Source of the DNA: Hydractinia symbiolongicarpus
Lineage: Eukaryota > Cnidaria > Hydrozoa > Anthoathecata > Hydractiniidae
Assembly: GCF_029227915.1 (NCBI RefSeq)
Contig: NC_079885.1
Coordinates: forward strand, 9,236,001-9,300,000
DNA length: 64,000 bases
Direction: 5' to 3'
The notes beneath the pieces are model-generated. The model saw nothing but the letters and a program-made list of their open reading frames with translations, did not search any database and had not been told where the DNA came from. Position numbers and translations under genes: made by a program. Below, piece by piece: positions 39,164 to 51,700 of this stretch (the stretch's first letter is position 1; each line of letters opens with the position of its first letter).

Positions 39164-41506
39164 CTACAAAAATATAATGCTAGACATTATACTGTGGAAA
39201 AATCTATGGATATGTTTGTCTTTTATCCACAGTTGGACAACCTAATGACCAAAATGGTTAAAAATGGTTACTGCTGGAGGCTAATAATAGGAAAACTACA
39301 CACCAGGAAGTTTTTAAAATAGTCACATAATACTGCCGAACACACCCTATACGCTTAAAACTCTTCAAAATCATAAATAAAAATGTCGGAAACAAGCAAC
39401 ATGACAACTCAACAGTCTTTAATGTGTTTCATGGTTTGCAGACATTTTCATAAAAATATTTCCATGAATCCAAACAAGAAACAATATGACTTTGAATATT
39501 TTTATTCATATTAAACAACACAAATTGAACAATACAAGTTTTTTTGGGGTATTTTATTTAATTCTGTGCAATCCAAGTAGCACCATTTTGTTTTGGATAA
39601 TAACCAATTGTGTGACTTTTTAATAACTATAGTATGCAAAATCTAATCTAAAATGTATGCTCATGAAGATAGTTCAGAATATTCTGAGATTTACTAGATA
39701 GCTGGAAATTGGTGGAAATATTAAGGGTACTTATGGGGCAAGTTTAATATGTTTTTGGATATAGTAAAGCACCAATGTTTGATCTTAAAACCCTATGGAG
39801 ATATACTTAATTAAAAACAAAATAGTAGAGTTTATGTCAACTTTAATGCCTTTATCAACAAGAATTGCATGGGGCAAAGATGTCTTTCCTAGCAACAGGA
39901 GTGTTTATTAATGGCTTATTGCAGCAGGACATCGAGCCTTGTATTCCAAAAGTTCTGCAATTAACTATGAAGAAAAACATGGCATGATGCTATCACAAAA
40001 AAACTTCTCAAAAAGGTTTCATTTGATACAATTGTCTTGATAAATTATATATGGTCACACAATTCTGTTCGCTTTGAAGGCTGTCATATTTTGTGGCAAG
40101 TCAATGCAATTGAAAGTGATGTTTGCCATTTTGGGAATAATTTGGGCAAGTTCAAGAGTAATGGAATAAAAAGAACAAAAGTTATTAAAAAAAGTTGCCC
40201 AAACTCGCCCTCCAGTCTTATGGGTACTTCCATATACGGCCATCTCACAATTATAGCCAGGAGGGATATAAATTATTTTAATTTTTCTGTAACACTTAAC
40301 CTTTTACCGTCCGAACAAAGTCTATCAATTCCATAACTTCATTTGTAAGGAAATGTTGGTTCAAAGCTTTACATAGACCATGCACATTAAAAATGACCAA
40401 TATTTTCTGAAAATTCTTGGAACTCCCATAGAAAGTCATAAATAGTCAAAATTAACTCTGTGTGAATTATGGTGCTGTCCTATCTTGTTAACATTTCCTT
40501 ACCCACACTAAAGGATTGGAAATAGTAGATACAATAACTTTCCATGTTTGGTTCCATGATAAAAATAGGCCCCGGTAGATCACAAACTTACCTTAGTGGG
40601 TTTAAGGGACTGGAAACAAATGAGAAGCATCTCAGACATGTAACTGGTAAAATAACATTCAATTACCGTTCAATGACCAGGAATTGCAAATCATACTAAA
40701 CCAGTTAGGGTGAAATAGGCAGGAATAGGCTATATTTGCTAAGTTGTTGCTTTCTCTGTTTACCCAGGGTCTACTTGTGCTGTTTGTGATAGCTGGCTAT
40801 AATAGCGCACAAACATACCAGTATATGCTTATCAAGACCAGACAATATTTGTTTATCATAGCTGTTAAAATTTTTCTTAGGTATATAAAAGTAAACACGA
40901 AACATGGTGAACCCATTTTACTATAGACGTTTTGTCAAGTCAGCACCCTCATGCTTGAAATCACACGCACAAAAAATTTGGGAAAATACTCAGTAGAGTA
41001 AAAATCAAAAAAAATATTTAGAGTTAGTGTATACCGACCAAATTAGATGAACATCTTAATTCCGTGATTTTACCTTTTCGGTAACTTTCTCCTTTCATTG
41101 GCATTAATGGATAAGCTATGACATGATATCCTGAGCCTTGGATGTCTAGGATGTACCATGTTACCATTTTCACCAGCACCAAAACTTGTGCACTTCACAG
41201 AACAGGTAGCCTAAACATTGCTAGGGTAGAACATAGATGAGAAAATTTTTGCACGGAGGGGGTATAACATTTGATTATGAAACTAGACAGGCTGAAAAAT
41301 ATTTTATTACTTGGTTATTAACCTCACCAAGTTTTCCTAATGTCACACCTGTTTTTTGAGCATTAGAAAGAGGTATGCTGATGTTTGAAGCACAGCTACT
41401 AGCCCCCGAGAGAAGTCGCCAAGTATTGCAACCATACACCTTATGCCGATTTCAAAGCGTTCGGTAAAATATACACTTGCGAACTGCGCGGCCTGGGCCC
41501 TAGATA
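39164..41506. other. Intergenic region upstream of NDH-2
   Basis: No gene, RNA or clear repeat is supported. An AG acceptor at 39164-39165 (minus strand) ends a pyrimidine-rich stretch directly before the NDH-2 leader. A promoter could not be recognised. Confidence 0.4.
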
Positions 41507-41635
41507 GTTTTGGTAGGTAAACAAATGAAATGGTGGGCAAGCTAGTGCATGTCGCATGCTAATTTTTCCTTTATTCTTTGAATTTGAAATTGTATTTTAC
41601 ATTATCTTAACATGTCAAGACATTGTCTGTTAGTG

Positions 41636-42620
41636 GTTGCTCTAATGGTGATTACAAACTTAACAAATGGAAAAAATCTCACTCTTGTATGAATCAATCA
41701 TGTGAACGTGATCCCCCTTTCAGGTAAAGTAATAACTATTAGGTAGCTAAGTTTATAAATTATAGTCGTGTCGCTTGTTCATGTAAACATAAACTATGTT
41801 TTTACATATGTAGGTTGTTTCCATTTCCAACCGAGAAAAAGGAAAAAGAATCGAGGGGAAAATGGTTACAGCTAATTAATTGATTGGACAGTGCCACTAA
41901 CAACTGCTGGGTTCTAGGCAAACAGTCAAGAGTTTGTTCGGATCATTTCATTGATGGATACCCAACAAAGGAAAACCCCTTTCCATCTAAAAGATTGGGA
42001 TACCAATCAGCAGGAAAAGTTAAAAACTTAGTTGGCAGTAAAAGACGTGTTTTAACGAAACAGGCTCTTCCACCCAAAATATCAAAGGGAAGGAAAGCTA
42101 TTGATGCTGCATCGTCATCATCACAACACATCGTAGCTGCTAATGATATACAAGCATCTGAATTGCCATTAGTAAATGATAGTGAACTGCCCATTGATAA
42201 TTATGATGATGCAGCCACTGTAAATGATATTTTGATGGAGGAAAATGCATATCAATCTTCAGCATACGATGATACATCTCTTGCAGCATTTACTTCCTAT
42301 TCAATTTTTACATTTTTGTTATGTTAGTGAGCATTGCAAAATTTAGTTTAAGTATTTTGTTTTATCATCACTGTGCTAAATATAACAATCACAAAGATAT
42401 TATAATAAAAACTTTGGTTAAAAGTAATCAACAGTTGGCAAGTAAAGTGAAATACTTAAACAACAAAATCAAAAAAACAAAACAAAAAAAAACAAAAACA
42501 TTTCATATCATTGGAAGAAAAATGACTATCAACCTTACTCATCATATTGATGACCTTATTATAATATGTGCTGCCCTAACAAACTTACAACTTCCAATAT
42601 ATAAAACATTTAAGTGTGTG
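41636..42620 (+). pseudogene. THAP-domain transposase remnant
   Basis: Two spliceable pieces give a THAP zinc finger: GCSNGDYKLNKWKKSHSC.. (41636-41725), then from 41812 LFPFPTEKKEKESRGKWLQL and RVCSDHFIDGYPTKENPFPS. One in-frame TGA (41881-41883) breaks the domain after LIN. An acidic linker follows. At about 42515-42605 the frame IIGRKMTINLTHHIDDLI + IICAALTNLQLPI matches the C-terminal end of DDE_Tnp_4-type transposases. The catalytic DDE core that should lie between is missing. It is a broken, internally deleted gene. Confidence 0.65.
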
Positions 42621-42693
42621 TATTATTGTATAGGTTATATACTTGTGATGTTTCGGCACCATTCACAATTCCATTGATCGAAATTGCTAGGGT

Positions 42694-43371
42694 CTACCCC
42701 ACAAGGAATTTCTGCACAGTGAAGTGATACCAAAGTGGGCATTTATCACACCCTACACTAAAATCTTCATATTTCGTTGGTTTTGTAGATAGCGGTTTTT
42801 GACATACTCCACACAGATAAATTTCGATCTTTGGATTCTTTGTTGTTTTATTATTTTTTGTTTTCTGGATCTTGACTGGAGGTGTGTCTACAATAGGTGG
42901 TTTTTGTTGAGATTTTCTGACCGATTTTTGTTTGTTTTCGTTGTTTGTTCTATTTTTATTTAGCTGATTCTTAATTTGACCATAAAACAATTTGGGCATA
43001 AAATGTTTGACCAAAAACAATCAAGTTCTATTTGCATTCCCTCCCATAATTTTTGATTAAAAAATATTCTTTCTAAATGATAGCCAGCTGTTGTATACAC
43101 CAAAAAATCACAGTAGTTTCTACCTGATACAGCTAATTGCCCTTGCACCTGAAAATAGTAACTGAAGTCTGTTTTTAATGTTGTTATCTTTTCATTCTTA
43201 TCGCTAAGAGTTTGTTCCAAGTAGGGTAAATTACATGTTGGTTGGTCTCCTTTGATCGAATAAGGTGATTTGACTTCTAACAAACCTTTTCCACAACAGT
43301 CGCATTTTTAAAACTCTTTAACAAATGTATACCTTGCTGCTAAATCATCAATTCCACCCTCAGTAATCTTT
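42694..43371 (-). pseudogene. YqaJ-nuclease / PHD-finger protein remnant
   Basis: From 43371 leftwards: a frame with a stop, then KCDCCGKGLLEVKSPYSIKG, FSYYFQVQGQLAVSGRNYCD and FLVYTTAGYHLERIFFN. This is the YqaJ family layout (E-V-K core of a PD-(D/E)XK nuclease and YYxQVQGQ). A second frame overlapping at 43020-42694 adds a Lys/Asn/Gln-rich linker and a PHD-like finger (CGVCQKPL..., CDKCPLWYHF). A frameshift separates the two. It is probably the accessory protein of the same transposon. Confidence 0.65.
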
Positions 43372-43843
43372 CCCCGGATGTGTAAAAAGGTTTTCAGAGC
43401 GTTGACACTCCACATTATAAATTTTTCAAATGACATTTTGTTAAGTATGTTATTATTTTCATCCATGGTAAAAACAAGTGTTGCCCCAGAGATATTTGTT
43501 TACAATTCCCAACGCACGCGTCGCCCGTGGGGTTTAAATTGCAGAATATACATAAACAAGACTGAATATTTAATTTGCTCCCATATGTTCTGGCATTTAT
43601 ATCATTAGTTCTTATAAACATAGATGGCAGCGAAGCTTAAGAGCGCAATCGGTTTCAAGTTTGTTTTGATTTGTTTATATAAGAAGGATTTATTTTGAGT
43701 AAGATATTACAAACTAATAGCTTTAATTCTATTTTTTCTTTAAATACCCTTTTAATGATATAATATATATCAATTCCCTTCATAAACGGGACAAAACTGT
43801 ACATACAGCTATTTACGGTTTTAGTTTGTTTACCTACCAAAAC

Positions 43844-44760
43844 CGCCATTTTGAAAATTAAAATGCGCGCGCATTACTTTTTCGAAATCGGCACAAGGTG
43901 TATTCTTAGCTAATCATAAAATGGATTTTAGAAATAATATAAGTTGATCTCACATTGGAAAAATACATCACAGAATTATGGGGTAAATAACGAAATAGGA
44001 TGTTTTATTAGTAGATTTCTTTTTCGCCCGACTCTGCACACAATAAACCCCCACCCTTGTTCAATGGCATTTTTGCAAAGTTGCTTCTCTAGAGATAGCT
44101 GATATAGTCAAAACCATGAAGTTATGTGGCGAATTTATGTGATTCAGGGATCAGATTCCCCAATCCAGGCATTAGATGCCCCAAACCAGAGGGATAATTG
44201 GGTTATCGTGGCAAAGGCAAATACACGTCTCAGCCACTATTTATAGCTATTCTATGTACAATAACATAATTAGTGTGTACATAACATTAAGCTTTCAATT
44301 GGAATGCAATTGAAACAGTAGGACAGTGGATAGAAAACAGTATCTAGCTACCTTTCGCTTCTTTCCTGGCTGCAGCTGCTTCGAAGTGTTTATTTACAAC
44401 GGTCTCGCTTACACAGCCCAAACAAATTACAGTTTGTTTAGAGATTTTGGTAGAATTAAGTCTAGCGCCCCCTGGCCCAGTAGCTATTGTCTCCAACGAA
44501 TCGGGGCATCGCTTTTAAATTGACGCTTCATGAATGTCAGTCGCGAGATCTTTTTTGCGATTTTTGCGACTTATAAGCAATTTCTACGCAACGATATAAG
44601 TATGCATGGTTTAGGGGGCGATAGCTCTGTCGGTAAGAGCGGATGGGCTCCATTAAAAGACCGTTTTCTATTTAAATAAATAAATTATATCAAAGGTTTC
44701 TGTAGGTTAGGTTAGGTATAGGTATATTTCGCCGTAAATGTTACAGGTTAAAATATCTTG
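43844..44760. other. Intergenic repeat debris
   Basis: No protein gene is supported. A tRNA-like head near 44613-44650 is the only recognisable item. Confidence 0.4.
44613..44652 (+). mobile_element. tRNA-like SINE head fragment
   Basis: GGGGGCGATAGCTCTGTCGG followed by TAAGAGC is the 5' half of a tRNA-like sequence with a good A box (TAGCTCTGTCGG). The anticodon, T arm and B box are absent, so it is not a functional tRNA. Confidence 0.45.
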
Positions 44761-45803
44761 TAATATATACAAAAATGGCCGGAGCAAAAAGAAGGCACAA
44801 ATTGCCTTATCACTAAGCCCCGTGGTTAAGCAAAAGGAAGAGAGAGTTAAAATAATACTTAATATAATAAAGCAATATTCTAATATATATATTCCATAAA
44901 AAGATTAGTTGAATTTACAAAGGTCTATGTGAGAGTGTGCATCTAAAAATATTTACAAATGTCTATAAGATCAGTCGTTATTAATTTTGTTTTTACATTT
45001 TTCTTGAAAATATTAAGTGTTGAGATTGTTTTAATATCATCAGATAAAAATTTATTCCATAGGTATGGTCCCCTATGTCTAATTGAAAACGTGCAAGATT
45101 TTAATAAAATCTTTGGCACTTGATAATTATTTTTTGAAAATCTAGTATCATATTTATGTTGTATTAAACTAAATTGGTTAGTAAACAATTTTGGTGTTAT
45201 GTTTTGTCTTATCTTGTACATGAAAAGTAAAACTTCGTGCATATTTAATTGATAAATGTTCAAAGCCCTAATTTGAAGGAAATAAGTGTTGTGTTGGTGC
45301 ATATCTGTCTAAACCAAAAATTATGCGACAAGCATGTTTTTGTTTATTATACAACTTTTTTAATTTATTTACATTACTTGCCCATGAGATATTACAAAAC
45401 GTTAAGTAGCTGTGTATAAAAGAAAAATATAGGTTCTTTAAGCAATGGGAATTTAAGTATCGTTTGGCCTTATATAATATCCCTGAGTTTTAGTAGATTT
45501 TATTTTCAAGGGTTTGTAGATGTTAATGATTCGTCTAAAAGTACACCAAGAAATTTTATTGTTTCTTCTCTCCTTATGTTTACGGTATTAATTTTAAAAG
45601 ATGGTATATTAAGAGTGGTATATTATCAGTTTTGTAACGGTTATAGAATAACACATATTTAGTTTTACTTATATTTAGTGAGAGTTTATTTGCTTTAAAC
45701 CATTCGTTTATATGCGCAAGTTCTTGGTTAGCTGTTTTAAATAAATCGACAATGTTAGTATGGGAGTAAAAAAGATTAGTATTAGGAAGTAAGTTGTACA
45801 CGT
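44760..45803 (-). mobile_element. 5'-truncated non-LTR retrotransposon (RT C-terminal part)
   Basis: Minus-strand frames, interrupted by shifts, give the end of a LINE reverse transcriptase: NQELAHINEWFKANKLSLNI + SKTKYVLF, then IKFLGVLLDESLT, and finally FSIRHRGPYLWNKFLSDDIK with a Lys-rich end. These are standard post-catalytic RT and thumb motifs of Jockey/CR1-like elements. A 3' untranslated tail follows to about 44760. The 5' break is at about 45803; the RT active site is not included. Confidence 0.8.
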
Positions 45804-48767
45804 GCTATTTACGAACTGAAGGTCAGGGCATCATTAAGTTGAATATCGCAGAAGTCGCCGGTGACATGCTTGGAAAATGCTTGTCACAGGCACAGTTCAA
45901 TGCAAAGAAAAACTGTACAGGAGACTCAATTGTTAGAGTCTTCGCAAAACATCTCTTCTCACAAAACCAAGGGCAGGACTGACTTATTGCCTGCTAATAC
46001 GATATACAATTTTTTCGATTATTATTACTAAACACATTTGATTTTTCTTTCCCCTTTTAAAAATATTTTTTAAACTTTATTGAACATGTTTTTTTATTTG
46101 GTATTACATCACGAGGACATTCGTCCGAAAGCTGCATTAAGGTACAGGACACCTACCCTCTCCCATGTTCTGGTTATATTTAACTTGCATGGGTGCGCAC
46201 TCTTCTCGCAGTATTCTCTACTGTGACGATGAAGGTCGGACTGACTTGTGGCATGGTTCCAAATGGTCCTCCGTCTTTCGTTGGAGTCTCAATGTAATGC
46301 ACCAGCCGGGCATAAGAGTCTCAGCATGAAGGAAAGGGGCCGACTTTAAGGTTCTCTATACCTTACGTTCTTCATAATAACACCCTTCATTTAAATTTCA
46401 CAACAGAATTACGTCGGCAATTTTTTTGCTGACGCAACTACGGTATCTCTGTATTTTAAGTCGGCAATGCCGAATACCGACGCTAATTTTAAGGGCTGAT
46501 GAATCATTGATACTAATTATCAACCAATAAAATTGTGATTACCAACCTTGTCCCCAGCGCTGTATTGATTTTTACGGCAAACCGTATAGCCTACGTTCAC
46601 AAACGTAGAGTTAGGTCTATAACATAGGCTGAAGCTATCGTTCACTCGATTTATTTTAAAATAGCTGAGTGGGTAAAGATGGTGGTAGGCTCGTGATTTT
46701 AAAACATTCAAATGTTACGAATGTGATCGCATGTACGTCAAACCCAAGCAGTTTAATCGTTTTGAAGGATCGCAAATTTGCTGAAGAAAAACATACTACT
46801 TAGAGCTTATATTTACTTAACTTACTAGTCTTTTTGTCTTTGCATTTTATATTTTTTTGTGATAGGAATTTGGGATCCCATACCGGTAAATCGGTAGCAA
46901 AACCTCTCTGGATACGTCGGTGGTATATAATCTTTGGAGGTAGGGTTGTATTCTGTTGACATTCTTTTCTTTCGAGTTACATTATCAGAGAAATAAAAAG
47001 TCGGGGGGAAATTTTGTCGGGTATAAAAAAACAGGTTAAAGTACTAGTCGGGTAAAAAATAATCTCGGCGAAATTTTGGTCGGGGAAAAATTAATCACTT
47101 GGAAAAATATAGTCACTTTTCCCAGACTTTTTTCCCCGATAAGGTATACCGCAATTCGGAAGATCTTTCTCCGATACTCGGGCCAACATCATTGATTTCC
47201 GCCAGCGAAGGCGGAATCTTTAAAATCGCCTAAGGAGATAGATAGATAGAGACAGGGCAGCTAGGCTGGACGCTGCTACATTTTTGTGTCCAGGCTAAAG
47301 CCTCAAAAAATTTCTGTTTTCTTGCAAGCCAATGAAGATGCTTCATTTTAATCTTTGCCAATTTGATGACCAATCTGAACAGAGTTTGTGTACTCTTCGT
47401 ATGGCCAGAACATTCTGTGTACGGCCATGAATAAAAGTGGTCGTTGTAGTTTTATTGATGTAGCTGGGGAGCTAAACACTCTTCTTTAAATTCGTGTGTT
47501 TTATTAGGTAAAAATTATTTTATATATAATTGAGAGAAGTGTGCTGCCTAGCTAGCTATCGAGCTAGCTAGCTAACTACATAAATTAGTGTTTTGATTAA
47601 ACTGCATATTTTTCTTAAAAGCCAACAACCAAAAACCTTTATCCTGCTTTGTGTAATATTTTCATGGCTCTGGACACCCAACTGTTCTTATGGGAAAAGG
47701 GGGCTACTTCTATCAGATAAAAAGATATATATTCGCACAGAATTTTATTGTTACTTATTGTTACTTGCACCGAACAGTCAGGGTGAACTGATGATTAGCC
47801 TGTAACAGAATATATAGTTAGCCGATGCAGGATTATTAGACGCTATGCTTAGTACAAAAATCAAAGCTTCCAAATCTTTTCCATGTTTTTTCTTGAAATT
47901 GGAATAGTGTTGTTGTTTAATAATACGACATACAGCTAAATGCAGTAAAATTAACTTTTTTGCACAATGGTTTCTTGTTCCTTTTTTTGGTTTTAATTGA
48001 AGCACAACTTTTTTGGGTCTATATTTATATAGATGGCTATGGGAAAATTGATAACGAAGAAAATAACTCCAGTGTCGCAATATGCTTCCAAAATTTTATA
48101 TGACAAGCCCTTCTTGTAGGGATATATAGGTTTATATATTTTGCTGACGTTAACAAATGTTTTATTAGGACTTTGTATACCGGTTGTCTTCATCATATAG
48201 ATCGTGAGACGCTATTCAAGAAGATGTATGGGTTCCTGTATCTTTGACAAACTGTTGCAGAGATATTGAGGCTTAAATGTTTTTTGATGACGTCATCAAC
48301 TCGTCCATTCAGAAACGGATTCAGGGACCCAAGTTTTGTAAACTTACCCAATTCGGTTCCAGCGTGTCCGTAGTTACCTGCGCAGTGAAAAATGACTGAC
48401 AGACACACAGTCGTTGCATTATTATATAGATTTTAGTACATTAGACATAAAAAGGTGGCTTATGAAAATTTGGCCACATCGCTGAAAATAAAAAGGGGGA
48501 GAATAGGTATATTTTTGCGTTTTTAAACGTATACATAAATTAAAAAAATACACATACTACACCAAATTCGTAAAAATATTTGTGCACTCGCGCACTTTTT
48601 GGGATTTATGTACCAGAACGAGGTAGCGACGTTTAATATGCCATGCAATACTCTCCAAGTTGAAAACATTAGATCAAATTTAATACAAAAGTATCTGGGA
48701 TGTAGATCAGAGAATTTGTGATATCTGTGTCTCTTTTTACTGTTCGTTATTTTCTTCAAAGTTGTGT
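45804..48767. other. Repeat-rich intergenic region
   Basis: No supported gene. Contents: a short open frame at 45794-45982 without recognisable features, a tRNA-like stretch near 46662-46735 (TAGCTGAGTGGGTAAAG), GCTAGCTAGC runs near 47555, a block sharing motifs with 32230-32330, and a TGACGTCATCA palindrome near 48287. Confidence 0.4.
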
Positions 48768-51700
48768 TTACGCCATGCTGAAAATAAACGTAACAACTTT
48801 TAAGCTTACAATAACATCCCTTAAACTGATATATTTTTGCGCGAATTAAGTTTTGCGAGCTCTATTTTCAATCAAATTTTGCGTGATTTTTTTTTTGCGA
48901 ACTAGGAGTTTGGAAGAATAGGAGCTTGCTTGAGACAGACACTATCACAGTGGCTACTTTACATGAGATTCTACGAGATTCCAAAAGCAACGGCCACGAT
49001 GGTAATACAAAATTTAGACAAATAAAAATATATATCCAAATTTAATTTGACGTGCTATCTGTTATAGCTCCAGGATTTTTTCGTGAAATTAAATTTGGTG
49101 GAAATTTGGCTAAAATAAAATTTATTCCACACGATTCATACCCTTAAGCTTGTGTCCACTTGGTAAAACATGTTAGCGTTTTTCACTCCAGTTGGCAGAC
49201 GTAAAACATTACCTACGCTACTTATTCTTTAAAGTAAAATAAGATCCAATACCTGTCAATCAAAGCCGCTCTCATGGTGGTAGTAATGGCGGATTGTTGA
49301 GAATCACCTAATTTAAATATACTTTCAATCACTGATAATTCTGTACTTGTCGTATCCAGTCCACAAAATGCGCACCAATCATTTACGACCATTCCTCCAC
49401 CAATCACCTCACTGCCACGATTGACTGTACCAGCCTAAGAAAAGTGATCATTATGTTATCAAAAAGCCAAAAGGAAGTCTCTGAGGGTATAACGGTACAT
49501 CAAAGAGCGATTTAACGTTTTATTTCATTTTAGTAACCTTATTTTGGTAATACTAATATTGAAAACAGGTGAAGTTTAACAATATGTTATATTCTGTACA
49601 GTTCAGCTGAGGTTAGACATTTCTCGTTTTGGATACAAAATTGGCACAATGAGCAAAATAGGTACACTAAATAGTGGCGTGATCAATTTTTTGGTAACCA
49701 CTGTCCTTTTTGGTCCAAAATTCTTTTATGTAGTATGTCCGGCACTATTTTTTTGCCACAAAATATGCACGACTTAAAATTCGATCTCAGTAACATTTTC
49801 TTTGATATTGGCTATAATTATGTAGCTTAGTTACAAATGTGTTCAAGTGATTTTTTGTGTGATTGCTTTTGATTGAAAATAACTTCACGTCGATTTTGAC
49901 TTGTTTTCTCCTTGTAAATAAGGATGCTTTTGATAATAACTTACTACAAGTGGAATTTGCAACAGCGAGGATAATTCGTCTTGATTTTCAATAGAAGTCT
50001 TGGGATGAACCTTAAACATCAAAATCATAACACTAGCACTTTCTTAGCATTTTCTTACCAAACAGATATTTGAACATTTATACAAGATACAGGCAATACG
50101 GCACAAACGACAGATATGATTAGTTAAGGAAATTTGCTCTTAGATGAGAAAAAACACAACAAAAGCTTGTTGTTTTAATCGAAGTAAATAAAGATAATTT
50201 ATCACAAAAATACAAAAAATAACTCCTAATCGTTTGAGAAATGACCTTTTTCGCCTACCATGCCTACCACCATCCATCTTGGTATTTGTACAAATTTGTT
50301 TTTATGTAAACAACATATATATTTATCTCAAGTGCAAATGTAAAAGGATTATTTATATGGTTGAATATCCCCACCTCTCTAGCAAACTGGTCTTGTGTCA
50401 TTGATTTGAACACTTAATCCCCCAGCAGGAACAAATAAGTAAACACGGCAACACTCACTTACCAAGCCTCCCTGATTACTTATGCTGCAGTAAGATCCAA
50501 CTAATGAATTGTCTGCTACCGTTTGTCGATACACTTCAACTCCTAATATGTCTGTTAAAATTTCTTCAGTTTCCTAAAATACACATGCAAAAATTTAATG
50601 AAACTAATCAATACTGCAACAAAGATTAATCAAAAGTACAGATAAAGATATTTATATAAATTCTTAATTATTTAAAAATGAGGTTCATGATTTATAATAA
50701 ATCGTTCAATTGTTAACAAGACACAAGCTCCATTGACAATGCACAAATGTTACTTTACGTCTCAGGTTGAGCCTCTCTTCGCGTCTTTTAGGGTATTAAT
50801 TATATTTGTGCTATAGAACATGATCACATGAGGAAATTTTTTAAAATGGTAACTAATGGTGAGGTGTGCATGTACGCAAATAAACCATGATGAACAAAAG
50901 AAACATTTTTCAATCCCTATTTGCCTACTTAAATTAGTTAATTAAATAGTTAAGCATGTGATCAGATGACATAGAACCAGGTCCAGTGGGGGTTAACAAG
51001 CCCAGTGCTATTTGAAAATGTTTTGAGATGGAGAAAATAAGGCAATTAAAGAACCTTTGTGAGGTATCACATTAAAAAAAATTAACATGCTATTAATTGG
51101 AGGTCAATGTAGTTCAATATGCAGCTGAATTTTAGCATGTATGTAAATGCCGCACTCTCTAGCACCTCACACTTTTTTCAAATTACAAACCTTAAAAAAT
51201 AAGAAGCAACCCTCAATATAATTTTGCAAATGTTGGCATTATGAAGTTATAAAGTCTAGCGAAAATTTAGAAACAAATATGGAGAAACCTTGCAATATGA
51301 GCGATTGTAATTTTATTACTTTTTTGTCCCTGGAAGTGGTAGAAATATACACATTCTTCTACCAAAAAATTTTTAGCCATTTTTACAGACACTATGGAAG
51401 TAATATCAATTAGAATTTTAATCTGTTGCTATTTTATGCTCTGTTGTGACACATTTACCATGCATGTTAAAAAATTTAGTGCTCAATATTAAGTTCCTGA
51501 TTCTCTTCTAAAACAAAGCTTTCAAATCTTTCATGTTTTACTGTCTGCTTAAAACTTGCATCGCTAGCTATATGCCATACCCTGTCAAGATCTGGATGAA
51601 CAAGTGCTACATAGTCGTTACATGCAACAACATTTCCAAGTGCTGACAATCTTTCTTCGACACGCTGTAATTTCACATCATCAGGCAACGAATTACGAAT

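Larger units (their letters stand above)
41507..43843. mobile_element. Internally deleted THAP / YqaJ-PHD DNA transposon
   Basis: Perfect 19-bp inverted repeats (GTTTTGGTAGGTAAACAAA) sit at 41507-41525 and, inverted, at 43825-43843. Between them a THAP-type transposase remnant runs on the plus strand and a YqaJ-nuclease/PHD remnant runs on the minus strand, tail to tail. THAP transposase plus a YqaJ protein is known from ISL2EU/IS4EU-type elements of animals, so I assign it to that kind with caution. The 8 bases outside each end differ, so no target duplication is obvious. Confidence 0.65.

Noticed and set aside
44613-44685. tRNA gene
   Set aside because: Only the D-arm half is tRNA-like; there is no anticodon stem, T arm or B box.
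45794-45982. Plus-strand open frame of 62 codons
   Set aside because: It starts in the truncated retrotransposon edge and matches nothing I recognise.
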